Below are positions 1-9,721 of a DNA stretch of 64,000 nucleotides, one piece after another. Source of the stretch: an uncultured Pelagibacteraceae bacterium. GTDB taxonomy: Bacteria > Pseudomonadota > Alphaproteobacteria > Pelagibacterales > Pelagibacteraceae. The position numbers and the translations under genes are program-made. The first letter of the stretch is position 1, and each line of letters opens with the position of its first letter. The stretch lies in contig CACMMN010000005.1 in NCBI GenBank assembly GCA_902614905.1, positions 24,482-88,481 of the forward strand, given 5' to 3'. Under the pieces are notes generated by a model. It saw only the letters and a program-made list of their open reading frames with translations. It was not told the origin of the DNA and did no database searches.

Positions 1-2
1 AA

Positions 3-227
3 GACATTGCAGCCGTGGGTAAAAAAACTTTCATAGAAAGATATGAAAAAATTGATTGGAAAAAATATTATAGCTCACTTCCATTTAACCCTAGTGCTTT
101 AGCACTCTATAAATGGGCCCCCATTGCAGAGGAATTAAAATTATTAGACAGAAAAATTGTTTTAAATTCCATGATACTTAAGTGGGATAATATTAAAGAT
201 GAATTCGTGAAACTTATAAAGTTTTAA
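3..227 (+). CDS. C-terminal end of an unrecognised protein (partial)
   Basis: The frame is open from the first complete codon of the window to a TAA, so this is probably the last ~74 residues of a gene that begins upstream; the GTG at 15 used by the ORF track is likely internal. The residues are Lys- and Trp-rich with no motif I recognise. It runs toward acs, and the two stop codons overlap by 4 nt. No function is proposed. Confidence 0.55.
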   Translation, partial: DIAAVGKKTFIERYEKIDWKKYYSSLPFNPSALALYKWAPIAEELKLLDRKIVLNSMILKWDNIKDEFVKLIKF

Positions 228-2296
228 ATATTTTTTCTTTCATCAACCAAACTTTGTACAACGCTTGGATCAGCTAAGGTTGTTGTATCACCCAGTTGAT
301 CATGTTCATTAGCTGCGATCTTTCTTAAAATTCTTCTCATAATTTTTCCAGATCTGGTTTTTGGCAATCCAGGTGAAAACTGAATTATTTCTGGTCTATA
401 TATAGGACCTAATGTCCTAACTAAATGATTTTTTAATTCTCGTTCCAAATCTCCGTCTCCTTTTTCCCCAACGTTAAGAGTTACATAACAATAAAGACCA
501 TTACCTTTTATATCGTGCGGGTATCCAACTACTGCAGCCTCTGCTACTTTTGGATGTGCTACGAAAGCACTTTCAATTTCAGCCGTACCAAGGTTGTGAC
601 CTGAAACTATTATTACATCATCTACTCTCCCTGTTATCCAATAATAACCATCTTTATCTCTCCTACATCCATCACCTGTAAAGTACTTTCCATCAAACTG
701 GGAAAAGTAAGTCTGAATAAATCTGTCATGATCACCATAAACTGTTCTCATCTGTCCAGGCCAAGATTGTGCTATGCAAAGTCTGCCTTGTGCTTCACCT
801 TTTAATATTTTTCCTGTCTTATCAACTATAACAGGCTTAATGCCATAAAAAGGTTTAGTAGCAGACCCGGGCTTAAGATCTATTGCACCAGTTTGTGGAC
901 TAATTAAAATACCCCCAGTTTCTGTTTGCCACCAAGTATCTACTATTGGACATCTTGAGTCACCAATAGTTTTGTAATACCATTCCCATGCCTCTGGATT
1001 TATTGGTTCACCAACAGTTCCCAATAGTTTTAAAGTCTTTCTTGAGGTTTTCTTGACTGGTTTATCTCCTTCTCTCATCAAAGCCCTTATTGCAGTGGGT
1101 GCTGTATAAAAAATATTTACTTTGTATTTATCAATAATTTGCCACCATCTTGAGGAGTCAGGGTAAGTTGGTATGCCTTCAAACATTATAGTAGTAGCAC
1201 CATTGGCCAATGGACCATAAATTATGTAACTATGACCTGTGACCCAACCAATATCTGCTGTACACCAATAAATATCCTTAGATTTATAATTAAAAATGTA
1301 TTGGTGTGTCATTGAGGCATAAACCATGTATCCACCTGTTGTGTGAAGCACACCTTTAGGTTTTCCTGTTGAACCTGATGTATATAAAATGAAAAGTGGA
1401 TCTTCAGCATTCATCTCTTCAGGCTCACAATTTGTTGGGGCTTTTTTTGTTATCTCGTGATACCAGACATCACGGTTATTATCCCAACTTACATCGTTGC
1501 CTGTTCTTTTAACTACAACACATTTTTTAACATTAGGACAACTTAAAAGCGCCTCATCTGTGATCGACTTTAAATGAATAGTTTTACCACCTCTAATCCC
1601 TTCATCAGCCGTTACTACGTAATCAGATTTACAGTCATTTATACGTCCTGCTATACTATCAGGAGAAAAGCCTCCGAAAATGATTGAATGAATAGCACCA
1701 ATTCTTGCACATGCTAGCATAGTATAAGCTAGCTCAGGTATCATGGTTAAATAAATAGTAACTCTATCACCTTTTTGTACACCAATTTCCTTTAAACCAT
1801 TAGCAATTTTACAAACCTCATTATGTAATTGTTTGTATGTAATCTTCTTTTGAACTTTTGGATCATCTCCAACCCACATAATTGCAGTTTTGTCTTTATT
1901 GTTTTTTAAATGTCTATCTATACAATTTGCGGAAGCGTTTAATGTTCCATCATAAAACCACTTAATGTTAACTTCTGAACTACTGTATTTTACATCTTTA
2001 ATTTTTGTGTAAGGTTTAATCCAGGTAATTCTTTTACCTTCTTTTTTCCAGAATCCATCGTTGTCTTTTAAAGATTGGTTGTATTTTTTTTCGTAAACAT
2101 TTTTACTTACAAGTGCCTTTTTAAGCCATTCTGATTTAACTTTATAAATTTTTTCGATAGGTTTATTACTGGATCCTAATTTAGCGCTTCTCTTTATTCT
2201 ATTATTTTTTTTCTTACGTTTTTTATGACTATATCTTTTTTTAGATATTTTTTTTCTCTTTTTAGTTTTACCTTTTTTTTTCTTTTTTTTTGCCAT
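224..2296 (-). CDS. acs: Acetyl-CoA synthetase (AMP-forming) with a basic N-terminal extension
   Basis: Activates acetate to acetyl-CoA through acetyl-AMP in the cytoplasm. The adenylate-forming core is clear: [12 protein letters not shown] (P-loop-like A3 motif), [28 protein letters not shown], and the C-terminal [11 protein letters not shown] carrying the catalytic, acetylation-regulated Lys. The canonical Acs start region aligns from about residue 46 ([11 protein letters not shown]). Before it lie ~40 residues that are mostly Lys/Arg ([16 protein letters not shown]), giving 690 aa against the usual ~650. The coding A-runs are homopolymeric. There is no in-frame Met between the first codon and the conserved core, so the extended start is probably real unless a rare start codon is used. 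The EVE-domain gene lies 6 nt upstream on the same strand and is probably cotranscribed. Confidence 0.95.
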   Translation of the reverse strand: MAKKKKKKGKTKKRKKISKKRYSHKKRKKKNNRIKRSAKLGSSNKPIEKIYKVKSEWLKKALVSKNVYEKKYNQSLKDNDGFWKKEGKRITWIKPYTKIKDVKYSSSEVNIKWFYDGTLNASANCIDRHLKNNKDKTAIMWVGDDPKVQKKITYKQLHNEVCKIANGLKEIGVQKGDRVTIYLTMIPELAYTMLACARIGAIHSIIFGGFSPDSIAGRINDCKSDYVVTADEGIRGGKTIHLKSITDEALLSCPNVKKCVVVKRTGNDVSWDNNRDVWYHEITKKAPTNCEPEEMNAEDPLFILYTSGSTGKPKGVLHTTGGYMVYASMTHQYIFNYKSKDIYWCTADIGWVTGHSYIIYGPLANGATTIMFEGIPTYPDSSRWWQIIDKYKVNIFYTAPTAIRALMREGDKPVKKTSRKTLKLLGTVGEPINPEAWEWYYKTIGDSRCPIVDTWWQTETGGILISPQTGAIDLKPGSATKPFYGIKPVIVDKTGKILKGEAQGRLCIAQSWPGQMRTVYGDHDRFIQTYFSQFDGKYFTGDGCRRDKDGYYWITGRVDDVIIVSGHNLGTAEIESAFVAHPKVAEAAVVGYPHDIKGNGLYCYVTLNVGEKGDGDLERELKNHLVRTLGPIYRPEIIQFSPGLPKTRSGKIMRRILRKIAANEHDQLGDTTTLADPSVVQSLVDERKNI

Positions 2297-2302
2297 AATA
2301 CT

Positions 2303-2716
2303 TTAGATATTACCTAACTTATTTAAAATCTTCCAGCTTTTTGAATCAATAGGCATTACCGATAATCTGCTTTGTTTTATGAGGGGTAGTTGTTTAAGAT
2401 CCTTTATTTTCCTAATATTTTGTAAACTGATTGGTTTTTTCATTTTTTTTTCAAACCTTACTTTAATTGCTACAAACTTTTTGTTTTTGTCCGTAGGATC
2501 AATAAATGCCTCTTTTATAACTTTAACAATGCCAACAATTTCTTTTCCAATATTGGAATGATAAAAAAAACATAAATCACCGTTTCTCATACTTTTTAAA
2601 TTTTTAGCCGCTTGGTAATTTCTGACACCATCCCAAACAGCACCCCTGTCCCCAGCTTCTATTTGTTGGTCAATAGACCAAACATCAGGCTCAGATTTTA
2701 ATAACCAATATTTCAT
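2303..2716 (-). CDS. EVE domain-containing protein (DUF55/THYN1-like)
   Basis: A small single-domain protein of the EVE family, related to PUA/YTH folds that bind modified nucleic acid bases. The opening MKYWLLKSEPDVWSIDQ and the VWDGVRNYQAAKNL segment are hallmarks, and 137 aa is the usual bacterial length. The exact ligand of bacterial EVE proteins is generally unknown. It sits 6 nt upstream of acs on the same strand. In many alphaproteobacteria EVE genes lie near tsaD and hemC, as here, so the neighbourhood is ancestral except for the glycosyltransferase gene now lying between them. Confidence 0.9.
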   Translation of the reverse strand: MKYWLLKSEPDVWSIDQQIEAGDRGAVWDGVRNYQAAKNLKSMRNGDLCFFYHSNIGKEIVGIVKVIKEAFIDPTDKNKKFVAIKVRFEKKMKKPISLQNIRKIKDLKQLPLIKQSRLSVMPIDSKSWKILNKLGNI

Positions 2717-2803
2717 TACAGTTGACTATTTCTAATTATTTAATTCATTAAGTTTATTTTAATCATTATAATTTGATATAAATTAAGATTAATATTTTAT
2801 CTT

Positions 2804-4783
2804 ATGAAAAATAAAATTAATAAAATTTTAGACCTAATTAAACATAGTAATTTTAATGACGCAAAGAATATTTGTGACGATATAAAAGGAGATTTGGAGC
2901 AAGATTATCAATTCATAAATATTCATGGATATATCTTGTTTAGAATTAAAAACTATGAAGAAGCAATAAAACTTTGGGAAAGAGCAATAAAAATTAAACC
3001 AAATTATATTTTCGCACTAAACAATTTGGGAAACGCATTTTCCAAAATGAATAAATTCGAAAAGGCTATAAAGTATTTCAAGCAAGCTTTGAAAATTAAA
3101 GAAGATTATTTTGAGGCGTCTTATGGAATGAGCGACGTTTGTTTTAAAATGCACAATTATGAAGATGCGCTTTTATATTTAAATAAATGTATAAAAATTA
3201 GACCAAATTTTTTACCACCAATAGAAAGTAAATTAAACATTTTACAATTATTGAACAAAAAAATTGATGCTTTAAAATTTTTAGATGAAATGATTAGCTC
3301 GAATCCAAATGAAGCCTTTTACTACAATGAAAAAGCCTTAATCTTATCTCAGCTAGGGAGGGAATTGGAGTCAGTTAATTCATACAAAAGTGCTTACCTA
3401 ATTGATCCTGATTATCCATTTATTCTCGGTAATATTGTATTTAATAAATTGATTAATTGCGAATGGAACCAAATTGAAAATGAATTTGAAGAAATACTTT
3501 CTAAAATTAAAGATGGAAAACAAGCATCAGACCCACTGACTACATCATATATTTTTGACTCACCTTTAATACAAAGTAAATCAGCAAAAATATTTGTCGA
3601 TTATAAAAAACGCTTAGGTAATAAAAAATATAATTTTCCTGAATTAAAAAAAAAAGAAAAAATAAACATAGGCTATTTTTCTGCGGACTTTCAAAATCAC
3701 GCTGTTGGTCATTTAATATCAAAATCGATTGAATTACATGATAATTCAAAGTTTAATGTACACGGTTTCTATTTTGGCAGTAAACATAACAAAGAAGATC
3801 GATATTATTTAAGGTTAAAGAAAGCTTTCCATAAATATCATGACGTTGCAAATAACACTGTTGATGAAATAGTAAACTTATCAAGAGAATTAAATATAGA
3901 TATAGCAATTGATTTAATGGCCCATACAGGAGGGTTTGAAAACCGTTTAGATATTTTTCTAAAAAGATGCGCACCGATCCAAATAAATTTTCTTGGTTAT
4001 CCTGGAACCTCAGGTACTGAAAAAATCGATTATATAATTGCAGATAAAAATATAATAGAGGAAAAAGATAGAAAATTTTACTTTGAAAAAATTATTTATT
4101 TACCTAATTCGTATCAGCCATCAGAAAAATATCGTTTTGTTTCTGATAAAAAATTTAACAAAAATCAATTCAATTTACCTGATGATAAATTTATCTTTTG
4201 TTGTTTTAATTCTAATCAAAAAATTTTGAAAGATATTTTTAATCTTTGGGTAAAAATTCTCAAAAGATCCCCAGAAAGCATATTGTGGCTGCTCTCAAAA
4301 AATAAAAATTTTATTAAAAATTTTAAAAATGAAATCGAGAAGCAAAATATAAATTCAGATAGAATAATATTTAGTGAACCGATACCCGTAGAAGAACATT
4401 TAGTTAGAATTAAATTTGCTGATTTGTTTTTAGACACTTTTCCTTATAATGCTCACACCACATGTAGTGACTCAATATGGGCAGGTGTGCCTGTTTTAAC
4501 AAAAAAAGGAAAATCATTTCATAGTAGAGTAGCATCAAGTTTATTAAAAACTAGTGATCTAGAAGAATTGATCACTCATTCAGATGATGAGTATGTTGAA
4601 AAAGCAGTAAAAATTGCAAATGATAGAGAATATTTAAAACATTTAAAAGAAAAATTGAATTTGTCTCGAGATACAAATCCATTATTTAATAGTGAATTAT
4701 ACATTAAAAAATTAGAACAAGCTTACAAAATAGTCTTTAATAAATGTGTTGAAAAAAAAAAACCAGACGATGTTTTCTTATAA
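2804..4783 (+). CDS. TPR-containing O-GlcNAc transferase-like glycosyltransferase (GT41, SPINDLY type)
   Basis: Probable cytosolic protein glycosyltransferase. Residues ~1-230 form tetratricopeptide repeats (IKPNYIFALNNLGNAFSKMN and similar). The second half is a GT41 catalytic region: NIGYFSADFQNHAVGHL, IDLMAHTGGFENRLDIF, INFLGYPGTSGTEKIDYII, FCCFNSNQKILKDIFNLW, and a nucleotide-sugar binding end FLDTFPYNAHTTCSDSIWAG. These match OGT/SPINDLY, with the HxxG-type His retained (NHAVGH). Acceptor and sugar cannot be told from sequence. A promoter is likely in the 87-bp divergent gap to the EVE gene. The end overlaps tsaD convergently by 6 nt. A shorter relative lies at 9710-11389. Confidence 0.88.
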   Translation: MKNKINKILDLIKHSNFNDAKNICDDIKGDLEQDYQFINIHGYILFRIKNYEEAIKLWERAIKIKPNYIFALNNLGNAFSKMNKFEKAIKYFKQALKIKEDYFEASYGMSDVCFKMHNYEDALLYLNKCIKIRPNFLPPIESKLNILQLLNKKIDALKFLDEMISSNPNEAFYYNEKALILSQLGRELESVNSYKSAYLIDPDYPFILGNIVFNKLINCEWNQIENEFEEILSKIKDGKQASDPLTTSYIFDSPLIQSKSAKIFVDYKKRLGNKKYNFPELKKKEKINIGYFSADFQNHAVGHLISKSIELHDNSKFNVHGFYFGSKHNKEDRYYLRLKKAFHKYHDVANNTVDEIVNLSRELNIDIAIDLMAHTGGFENRLDIFLKRCAPIQINFLGYPGTSGTEKIDYIIADKNIIEEKDRKFYFEKIIYLPNSYQPSEKYRFVSDKKFNKNQFNLPDDKFIFCCFNSNQKILKDIFNLWVKILKRSPESILWLLSKNKNFIKNFKNEIEKQNINSDRIIFSEPIPVEEHLVRIKFADLFLDTFPYNAHTTCSDSIWAGVPVLTKKGKSFHSRVASSLLKTSDLEELITHSDDEYVEKAVKIANDREYLKHLKEKLNLSRDTNPLFNSELYIKKLEQAYKIVFNKCVEKKKPDDVFL

Positions 4784-5845
4784 TTTAACACCTGATCCTT
4801 TTAAAAATTTCGCTTTACTATCTAAAGACCATCTAGGCTTAATAGAAAAATCTAATCTATCAAACTTATTTTTTTTAAATTTTTTTAGACCTGCAATAGC
4901 AATCATCGCTGCATTATCACTACACAAGTTTAATTCAGGAAAATATGGTTTAAAATTTTCCTCAAGACTAACTTTATTAATAATTTTTCTAATTTCTTTG
5001 TTTGCGGCGACCCCACCAGCTACCACCAATGAATTTCCCTTAGCAAGTTTTTTATATTCTTTTATTGCTACTTTTGTTTTTTTATAAATTATTTTTAAAA
5101 CTGTAGACTGAAAAGAGGCAGCTAAGTCATACTTATCTTTCTTTGTTTTTAATAAGATTTTATATCTAAGGACGGCTGTCTTTAAACCTGCAAAAGATAG
5201 ATTACAACCTCCTTTATTAATTATAGGTTGAGGGAGATCAAATTTATTTGCATTACCTTTCTTAGAAAATTTCTCTATTTTTGGCCCGCCAGGGAACCCA
5301 AAACCTAGTAGTTTTGCAGTTTTGTCGAAAGCTTCACCAATGGCATCATCAATAGTTGTTCCTATCCTCTTATATTTTCCTAATCCTTTTACAACAAGAA
5401 ACTGAGTATGACCTCCTGAGATTAATAACAATAGATAAGGATAACTTAATTTACTCTCAAACATAGGACTCAAAGCATGACCCTCTAAATGATTTACAGC
5501 GATTAAGGGTTTTTTTAATGCCAATGCAAGCGCTTTTGCAAAATTGAATCCAACTGATAAACACACCACTAATCCAGGACCTGCTGTTGCAGAAATTGCG
5601 TCTAAATCCTGCAATTTAACCTTACTAATCTTTATCGCTTTTTTTGCAATTAATTCAATTTTTTCTAAATGGCTCCTTGCTGCTAACTCTGGCACCACAC
5701 CTCCAAATTTTTTATGCACTTCTTCTTGGCTCGAAATTATATTGGCTAATATTTTCGGTGGTTTTTGACCATTATCTTGAATTATAGATACTGCAGTCTC
5801 ATCACAGCTTGTCTCTATGCCCATAATAAGTATTTTTTTTCTCAT
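4778..5845 (-). CDS. tsaD: tRNA N6-adenosine threonylcarbamoyltransferase TsaD
   Basis: Transfers the threonylcarbamoyl group to A37 of ANN-decoding tRNAs (t6A), working with TsaB and TsaE. The ASKHA ATPase family signatures are present: MGIETSCDETAVSI at the N-terminus, metal-binding HLEGHALSP, LLISGGHTQFLVVKG, DDAIGEAFDKTAKLLG, GGVAANKEIR and CSDNAAMIA. At 355 aa it has the normal length. The start is 36 nt from the divergent hemC start, so the two must share a very compact promoter region. The tsaD/hemC divergence is common in alphaproteobacteria; the gpsA gene often found downstream of tsaD is not present here. Confidence 0.97.
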   Translation of the reverse strand: MRKKILIMGIETSCDETAVSIIQDNGQKPPKILANIISSQEEVHKKFGGVVPELAARSHLEKIELIAKKAIKISKVKLQDLDAISATAGPGLVVCLSVGFNFAKALALALKKPLIAVNHLEGHALSPMFESKLSYPYLLLLISGGHTQFLVVKGLGKYKRIGTTIDDAIGEAFDKTAKLLGFGFPGGPKIEKFSKKGNANKFDLPQPIINKGGCNLSFAGLKTAVLRYKILLKTKKDKYDLAASFQSTVLKIIYKKTKVAIKEYKKLAKGNSLVVAGGVAANKEIRKIINKVSLEENFKPYFPELNLCSDNAAMIAIAGLKKFKKNKFDRLDFSIKPRWSLDSKAKFLKGSGVKL

Positions 5846-5881
5846 AAATAATTTAATTAATATAAGTAATTTATAAAAATT

Positions 5882-6793
5882 ATGAATAAAAAAAAAATAA
5901 TTATTGGAACCAGAGGAAGTAAACTAGCCATTAAATACGCAGAGCTTGCAATTAAAGAGATCAAAAAATTCTATAATGGAAAAATTGAATTAAAAAGAAT
6001 AATTACTAGAGGAGATAAAATTTTAAATTATAGGACATCAGATATTGGGGGAAAAGGTGAGTTCATTAAAAATATCGAGAGGGAACTGATTGCGAAAAAA
6101 ATTGATATAGCCGTCCATTCTTTAAAAGATGTGCCATATAAAGAAACCAATGGACTAATTATAAATTCTTTCCTTAAAAGAAATTCAGCTAATGATGTAT
6201 TAATAAGTAGGAAAAACTTAAAATTTGAAAAGTTAAAAAAAAAATCAATTATAGGCACATCTTCTTATAGAAGAGAATTTCAGTTTAAATTAATTCGTCC
6301 CGACTTAAAATTTAAACTTATCAGAGGAAATATTGATAGTAGATTAAAAAAATTATATCAAAAAAAATATGATGCAATTATATTAGCTAAAGCTGGTCTA
6401 AAATGTTTAAAAATGTTAAAATTTGTTTCTCAAGAGTTCGATTGTAATAAAATTATCCCTTCAGCTGGCCAAGGTATAATATCATTACAATCGAGAAAAT
6501 GTGACTATAAAATTCGAAAACTTTTGGAAAAAGTAAACCATAAAGCTACAAGAATTAGAGCCAATGCTGAGAGAAGTGTCCTAAAAATTTTAAAAGGCGA
6601 TTGCAGTTCAGCAATTGGAGTTCACTCATTAATTAATAAAAATAAATTAATTTTAAAAGCTGAATTATTTTCTTTAGATGGAAAAACTAAATATTATTAT
6701 GAGCACTCTGGCAAATTAGATAAATCGAAAAGTATTGGAAGTATTGTAGGTAAATATTTAAAAAAAAAATCTGGCGGAAAATATAAGAATTGA
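5882..6793 (+). CDS. hemC: Hydroxymethylbilane synthase (porphobilinogen deaminase)
   Basis: Polymerises four porphobilinogen units to hydroxymethylbilane in haem synthesis. Seen: IIGTRGSKLAIKYAE at the start, the AVHSLKDVP motif with catalytic-site residues, GTSSYRRE and LRPDLKFKLIRGNIDSRL substrate-binding arginines, and a Cys in KGDCSSAIGVH for the dipyrromethane cofactor. Length (303 aa) is typical. hemD follows after 1 nt, forming a hemC-hemD pair that supplies haem, including for the ccm system at 25-29 kb. Confidence 0.97.
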   Translation: MNKKKIIIGTRGSKLAIKYAELAIKEIKKFYNGKIELKRIITRGDKILNYRTSDIGGKGEFIKNIERELIAKKIDIAVHSLKDVPYKETNGLIINSFLKRNSANDVLISRKNLKFEKLKKKSIIGTSSYRREFQFKLIRPDLKFKLIRGNIDSRLKKLYQKKYDAIILAKAGLKCLKMLKFVSQEFDCNKIIPSAGQGIISLQSRKCDYKIRKLLEKVNHKATRIRANAERSVLKILKGDCSSAIGVHSLINKNKLILKAELFSLDGKTKYYYEHSGKLDKSKSIGSIVGKYLKKKSGGKYKN

Positions 6794-6794
6794 A

Positions 6795-7493
6795 ATGCAC
6801 ATATTATTAACTCGTAGTTTGAATGACTCTAAAGATTTAATTCAAAAACTTAAGTCTAATGGATTTAAAGTCTCAAATTTACCATTATTAGAAATTAGTA
6901 AAGTTAATTATAAAGAATTAAAATTTTCAAAATTTAGCTCTATAATTTTTACTAGCTCAAATGCAATAAAATTCTTAGATATAAAAAATATCGATAAGAA
7001 TATTTTATGTTTCTGTGTAGGTTCAGCTACAGAAAAAACTGCAAGATCAAGTGGCTTTCAAAAAGTATTTGCGGCTGATGGAAATGTTAAAAACTTAAAA
7101 GAATTAGTTCAGTTGAACTTACCTGAAAAAAATAAAAAAATACTTTATGTAAGCGGTGAAATTGTATCATATCCACTAGATAAAGACCTAATCTCAGAGG
7201 GATATAATGTTGAACGTTTAATAAATTACAATACGAAACATAAAGCTGATCTTGAAACATCTTTTTTAGAGACTCTAAAGAGTGATATGCCAGATTTAGT
7301 ATATGTATATTCTGAAAATAGTGCAAAAAGCTTTTTAAATTTAATAAAAAAATATGAATTAGTTGACTACTGGATGAATACTAACTTAATGTGTATAGGT
7401 GAAAAAACTTCATCAGTTTTAAATATTATCAAATGGAAAAAAATTTTTTTATTTAATCCTGGTGAAGAAGAATTTTTATTATATAAAATCTAA
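6795..7493 (+). CDS. hemD: Uroporphyrinogen-III synthase
   Basis: Cyclises hydroxymethylbilane with inversion of ring D. This family diverges greatly, but the start (MHILLTRSLNDSKDLIQKL), the IIFTSSNAIKFL segment, the CVGSATEKTARSSGF segment and the C-terminal CIGEKTSSVL fit HemD, and the position directly after hemC settles the call. The length of 232 aa is normal. MscS follows 3 nt downstream, so haem and envelope genes appear cotranscribed. Confidence 0.88.
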   Translation: MHILLTRSLNDSKDLIQKLKSNGFKVSNLPLLEISKVNYKELKFSKFSSIIFTSSNAIKFLDIKNIDKNILCFCVGSATEKTARSSGFQKVFAADGNVKNLKELVQLNLPEKNKKILYVSGEIVSYPLDKDLISEGYNVERLINYNTKHKADLETSFLETLKSDMPDLVYVYSENSAKSFLNLIKKYELVDYWMNTNLMCIGEKTSSVLNIIKWKKIFLFNPGEEEFLLYKI

Positions 7494-7496
7494 GAT

Positions 7497-8582
7497 ATGG
7501 AAGTCTTTGTTAATTTAAAAAATTTATTTCTTTCTGTTTGGGATAAAGGAATATTAGGAATTGATATTGGTCAGATACTAATTGGTTTGGGAATTTTTTT
7601 AATTTTCCTAATTTTTAGAGGATTGATTAGTAAATTGATTATAAAAAAGCTAGAGCTTATCTCAAAAAGAACCACTAACAAATTAGATGATACATTCGTC
7701 AAGGCAATGGTGGGGCCAGCACGTTTTCTACCTGTTGTTTTAGGTTTTTTCTTTGCAAGCTATTATATGACTTTTAATGAGGAAACCAGATCTTTTGTAG
7801 ATACTATAAACAGAACTTTAATAACAATTTTATTATTTTGGATCATTCATCAAATAATTGAGCCAATATCGTATATTTTAAGTGGACTTGATAAAATTCT
7901 TACAAGAGAATTAATAGGATGGATTATTAAATCCTTAAAAATTCTTATATTTATTTTAGGAGCTGCCGCTGTTCTAGAATTGTGGGGAATAAAAATCGGA
8001 CCAATTATAGCTGGGCTAGGTCTTTTTGGTGTAGCTGTTGCTTTAGGAGCTCAAGATTTATTCAAAAATTTAATATCTGGAATTTTAGTTCTAGTAGAAA
8101 AAAGATTTAAAATGGGTGATTGGATATTAGTAGAGGGCACTATTGAAGGGATTGTTGAAAAAATTGGTTTTAGATCAACCACTATTAGAAAATTTGATAA
8201 ATCATTAGCTATAATTCCAAATTTTCAGTTTGCAGAAAATGCTGTTATTAATGTGAGCCAAACAACAAATTGGCTCATTAGTTGGATAATTACTTTACAA
8301 TATGACACTACAGTTGATCAATTAAAAAAAATTAGAGATCAGATTGAGAAGCATATAAAAGAAAACGATGACTACGATAAAAAAGTAGGGTTAGCAGTTA
8401 GAGTAGACAAATTTTCAGATAGCTCGATAGATATGTATGTAAGATGCTTCACCAAAACTAGTAGTTGGAGTGAATGGCTAAAAGTAAAAGAAAAATTAGC
8501 AATTGAAATTAAGCAAATAGTTGAAAAAAATAAAGCTTCTTTTGCATTTCCAAGCCAATCTATCTACGTCGAAAAAAAATGA
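7497..8582 (+). CDS. Mechanosensitive ion channel, MscS family
   Basis: An inner-membrane channel that opens under membrane tension. Four hydrophobic segments lie in the first ~170 residues, then the pore helix and MscS signature: GPIIAGLGLFGVAVALGAQDLFKNLISG, followed by the beta domain (KRFKMGDWILVEGTIEGIVEKIGFRSTTIR) and the FPSQSIYVEKK C-terminal end. It has one or two more N-terminal TM segments than minimal MscS. It overlaps yggT by 4 nt (ATGA), indicating translational coupling. Confidence 0.93.
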   Translation: MEVFVNLKNLFLSVWDKGILGIDIGQILIGLGIFLIFLIFRGLISKLIIKKLELISKRTTNKLDDTFVKAMVGPARFLPVVLGFFFASYYMTFNEETRSFVDTINRTLITILLFWIIHQIIEPISYILSGLDKILTRELIGWIIKSLKILIFILGAAAVLELWGIKIGPIIAGLGLFGVAVALGAQDLFKNLISGILVLVEKRFKMGDWILVEGTIEGIVEKIGFRSTTIRKFDKSLAIIPNFQFAENAVINVSQTTNWLISWIITLQYDTTVDQLKKIRDQIEKHIKENDDYDKKVGLAVRVDKFSDSSIDMYVRCFTKTSSWSEWLKVKEKLAIEIKQIVEKNKASFAFPSQSIYVEKK

Positions 8583-8869
8583 TAGCTATATTTTACTTAT
8601 CATTACAAATTTTAAAATTATATTCTTATGTTGTTATAGCCAACGTTATAATTAGCTGGCTAGTTGCTTTTAATGTTTTGAATACTACAAATCGATTTGT
8701 TTATTTAGTTTTGGATTTTACATATAGACTAACTGAGCCTTTTTTAAGAAAGATTAGAGGTTTTTTACCTAATCTGGGTGCTATTGATATATCCCCAGTC
8801 ATCCTTCTTTTGTTGATATGGTTTATAGAAATGTGTATGAAACTTTATATAGCGCCATTAATTTTTTAA
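8579..8869 (+). CDS. YggT family membrane protein
   Basis: A 96-aa protein with two long hydrophobic segments and the conserved family core VIISWLVAFNVLN...FTYRLTEPFLRKIRGFLPNLGAIDISPVILLLLIW. YggT proteins are linked with envelope or osmotic functions and, in other bacteria, with cell-division or photosystem assembly, but their biochemical role is unknown. The ATGA overlap with the MscS gene and the close folD gene suggest one operon. Confidence 0.9.
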   Translation: MIAIFYLSLQILKLYSYVVIANVIISWLVAFNVLNTTNRFVYLVLDFTYRLTEPFLRKIRGFLPNLGAIDISPVILLLLIWFIEMCMKLYIAPLIF

Positions 8870-8875
8870 TTTAGA

Positions 8876-9721
8876 ATGATTATAATAGACGGAAAAAAAG
8901 TTGCTGCAGATTTAAGATTAAATTTGAAAAATGAAGTAGATAATCTAAAAAAAAAATTTAATAAAGTCCCAGGCTTAACTGTAATACTTATTGGTGAATA
9001 TGCGCCAAGCAAAATTTATGTACGCAACAAAGAAAAATCAGCTGCAGAAATAGGTCTTAAATCAGAAATTATCAGGTATCCTGATACAGTAGATGAAAAA
9101 ACTGTTTTAGAAAAAATTAGTGAACTCAATAAAGATGAAAATGTTTCTGGTATCTTGGTTCAGTTGCCGCTTCCAAAAAACATCAATAACAAAAAAATTA
9201 TAGACGCAATCGATCCAAATAAAGATGTAGATGGTTTTCATCCTAACAACGTGGGAAATTTGTCGTCTGGATATGAAAGCTCAGTTCCTTGTACACCTAT
9301 GGGATGTCATTTGTTGATCAAAAAAATAGAGCCAAATTTAAATGGAAAAAAAGCAGTTGTTTTAGGTAGATCTAATTTAAATGGAAAACCGATGACACAA
9401 CTCTTACTAAAGGAAAATTGCACAGTGACAGTTGCTCATTCAAAAACAAAAAATTTAAAAGAAGAATGTTTAAAGGCGGACATTTTAGTAGTTGCAGTTG
9501 GAATTCCAAAACTTGTTAAAGGTGATTGGGTTAAGAAAGGATCCATTGTAATTGATGTGGGTATAAATAAAACGGAAGAAGGAATAGTTGGTGATGTAGA
9601 TTTTGATGAAGTTTCAAAATTTGCGAAAGCGATAACCCCAGTTCCAGGCGGAGTTGGACCAATGACCATTGCCTGTTTATTAAAAAATACAATAGAGTGT
9701 TTTAAAAGATCATTTGTATAA
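8876..9721 (+). CDS. folD: Bifunctional methylenetetrahydrofolate dehydrogenase/cyclohydrolase
   Basis: Interconverts 5,10-methylene-, methenyl- and 10-formyl-tetrahydrofolate with NADP. Motifs: VILIGEYAPSKIYVRNKEKSAAEIGL with the catalytic Lys, GILVQLPLPKNI, PNKDVDGFHPNNVG, PCTPMGCHLLI, VVLGRSNLNGKPM, and the C-terminal TPVPGGVGPMTIACLLKNT. 281 aa is normal. THF one-carbon units are directly relevant here because DmdA (53.5 kb) puts a methyl group onto THF. The 3' end overlaps the convergent OGT-like gene by 12 nt. Confidence 0.97.
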   Translation: MIIIDGKKVAADLRLNLKNEVDNLKKKFNKVPGLTVILIGEYAPSKIYVRNKEKSAAEIGLKSEIIRYPDTVDEKTVLEKISELNKDENVSGILVQLPLPKNINNKKIIDAIDPNKDVDGFHPNNVGNLSSGYESSVPCTPMGCHLLIKKIEPNLNGKKAVVLGRSNLNGKPMTQLLLKENCTVTVAHSKTKNLKEECLKADILVVAVGIPKLVKGDWVKKGSIVIDVGINKTEEGIVGDVDFDEVSKFAKAITPVPGGVGPMTIACLLKNTIECFKRSFV

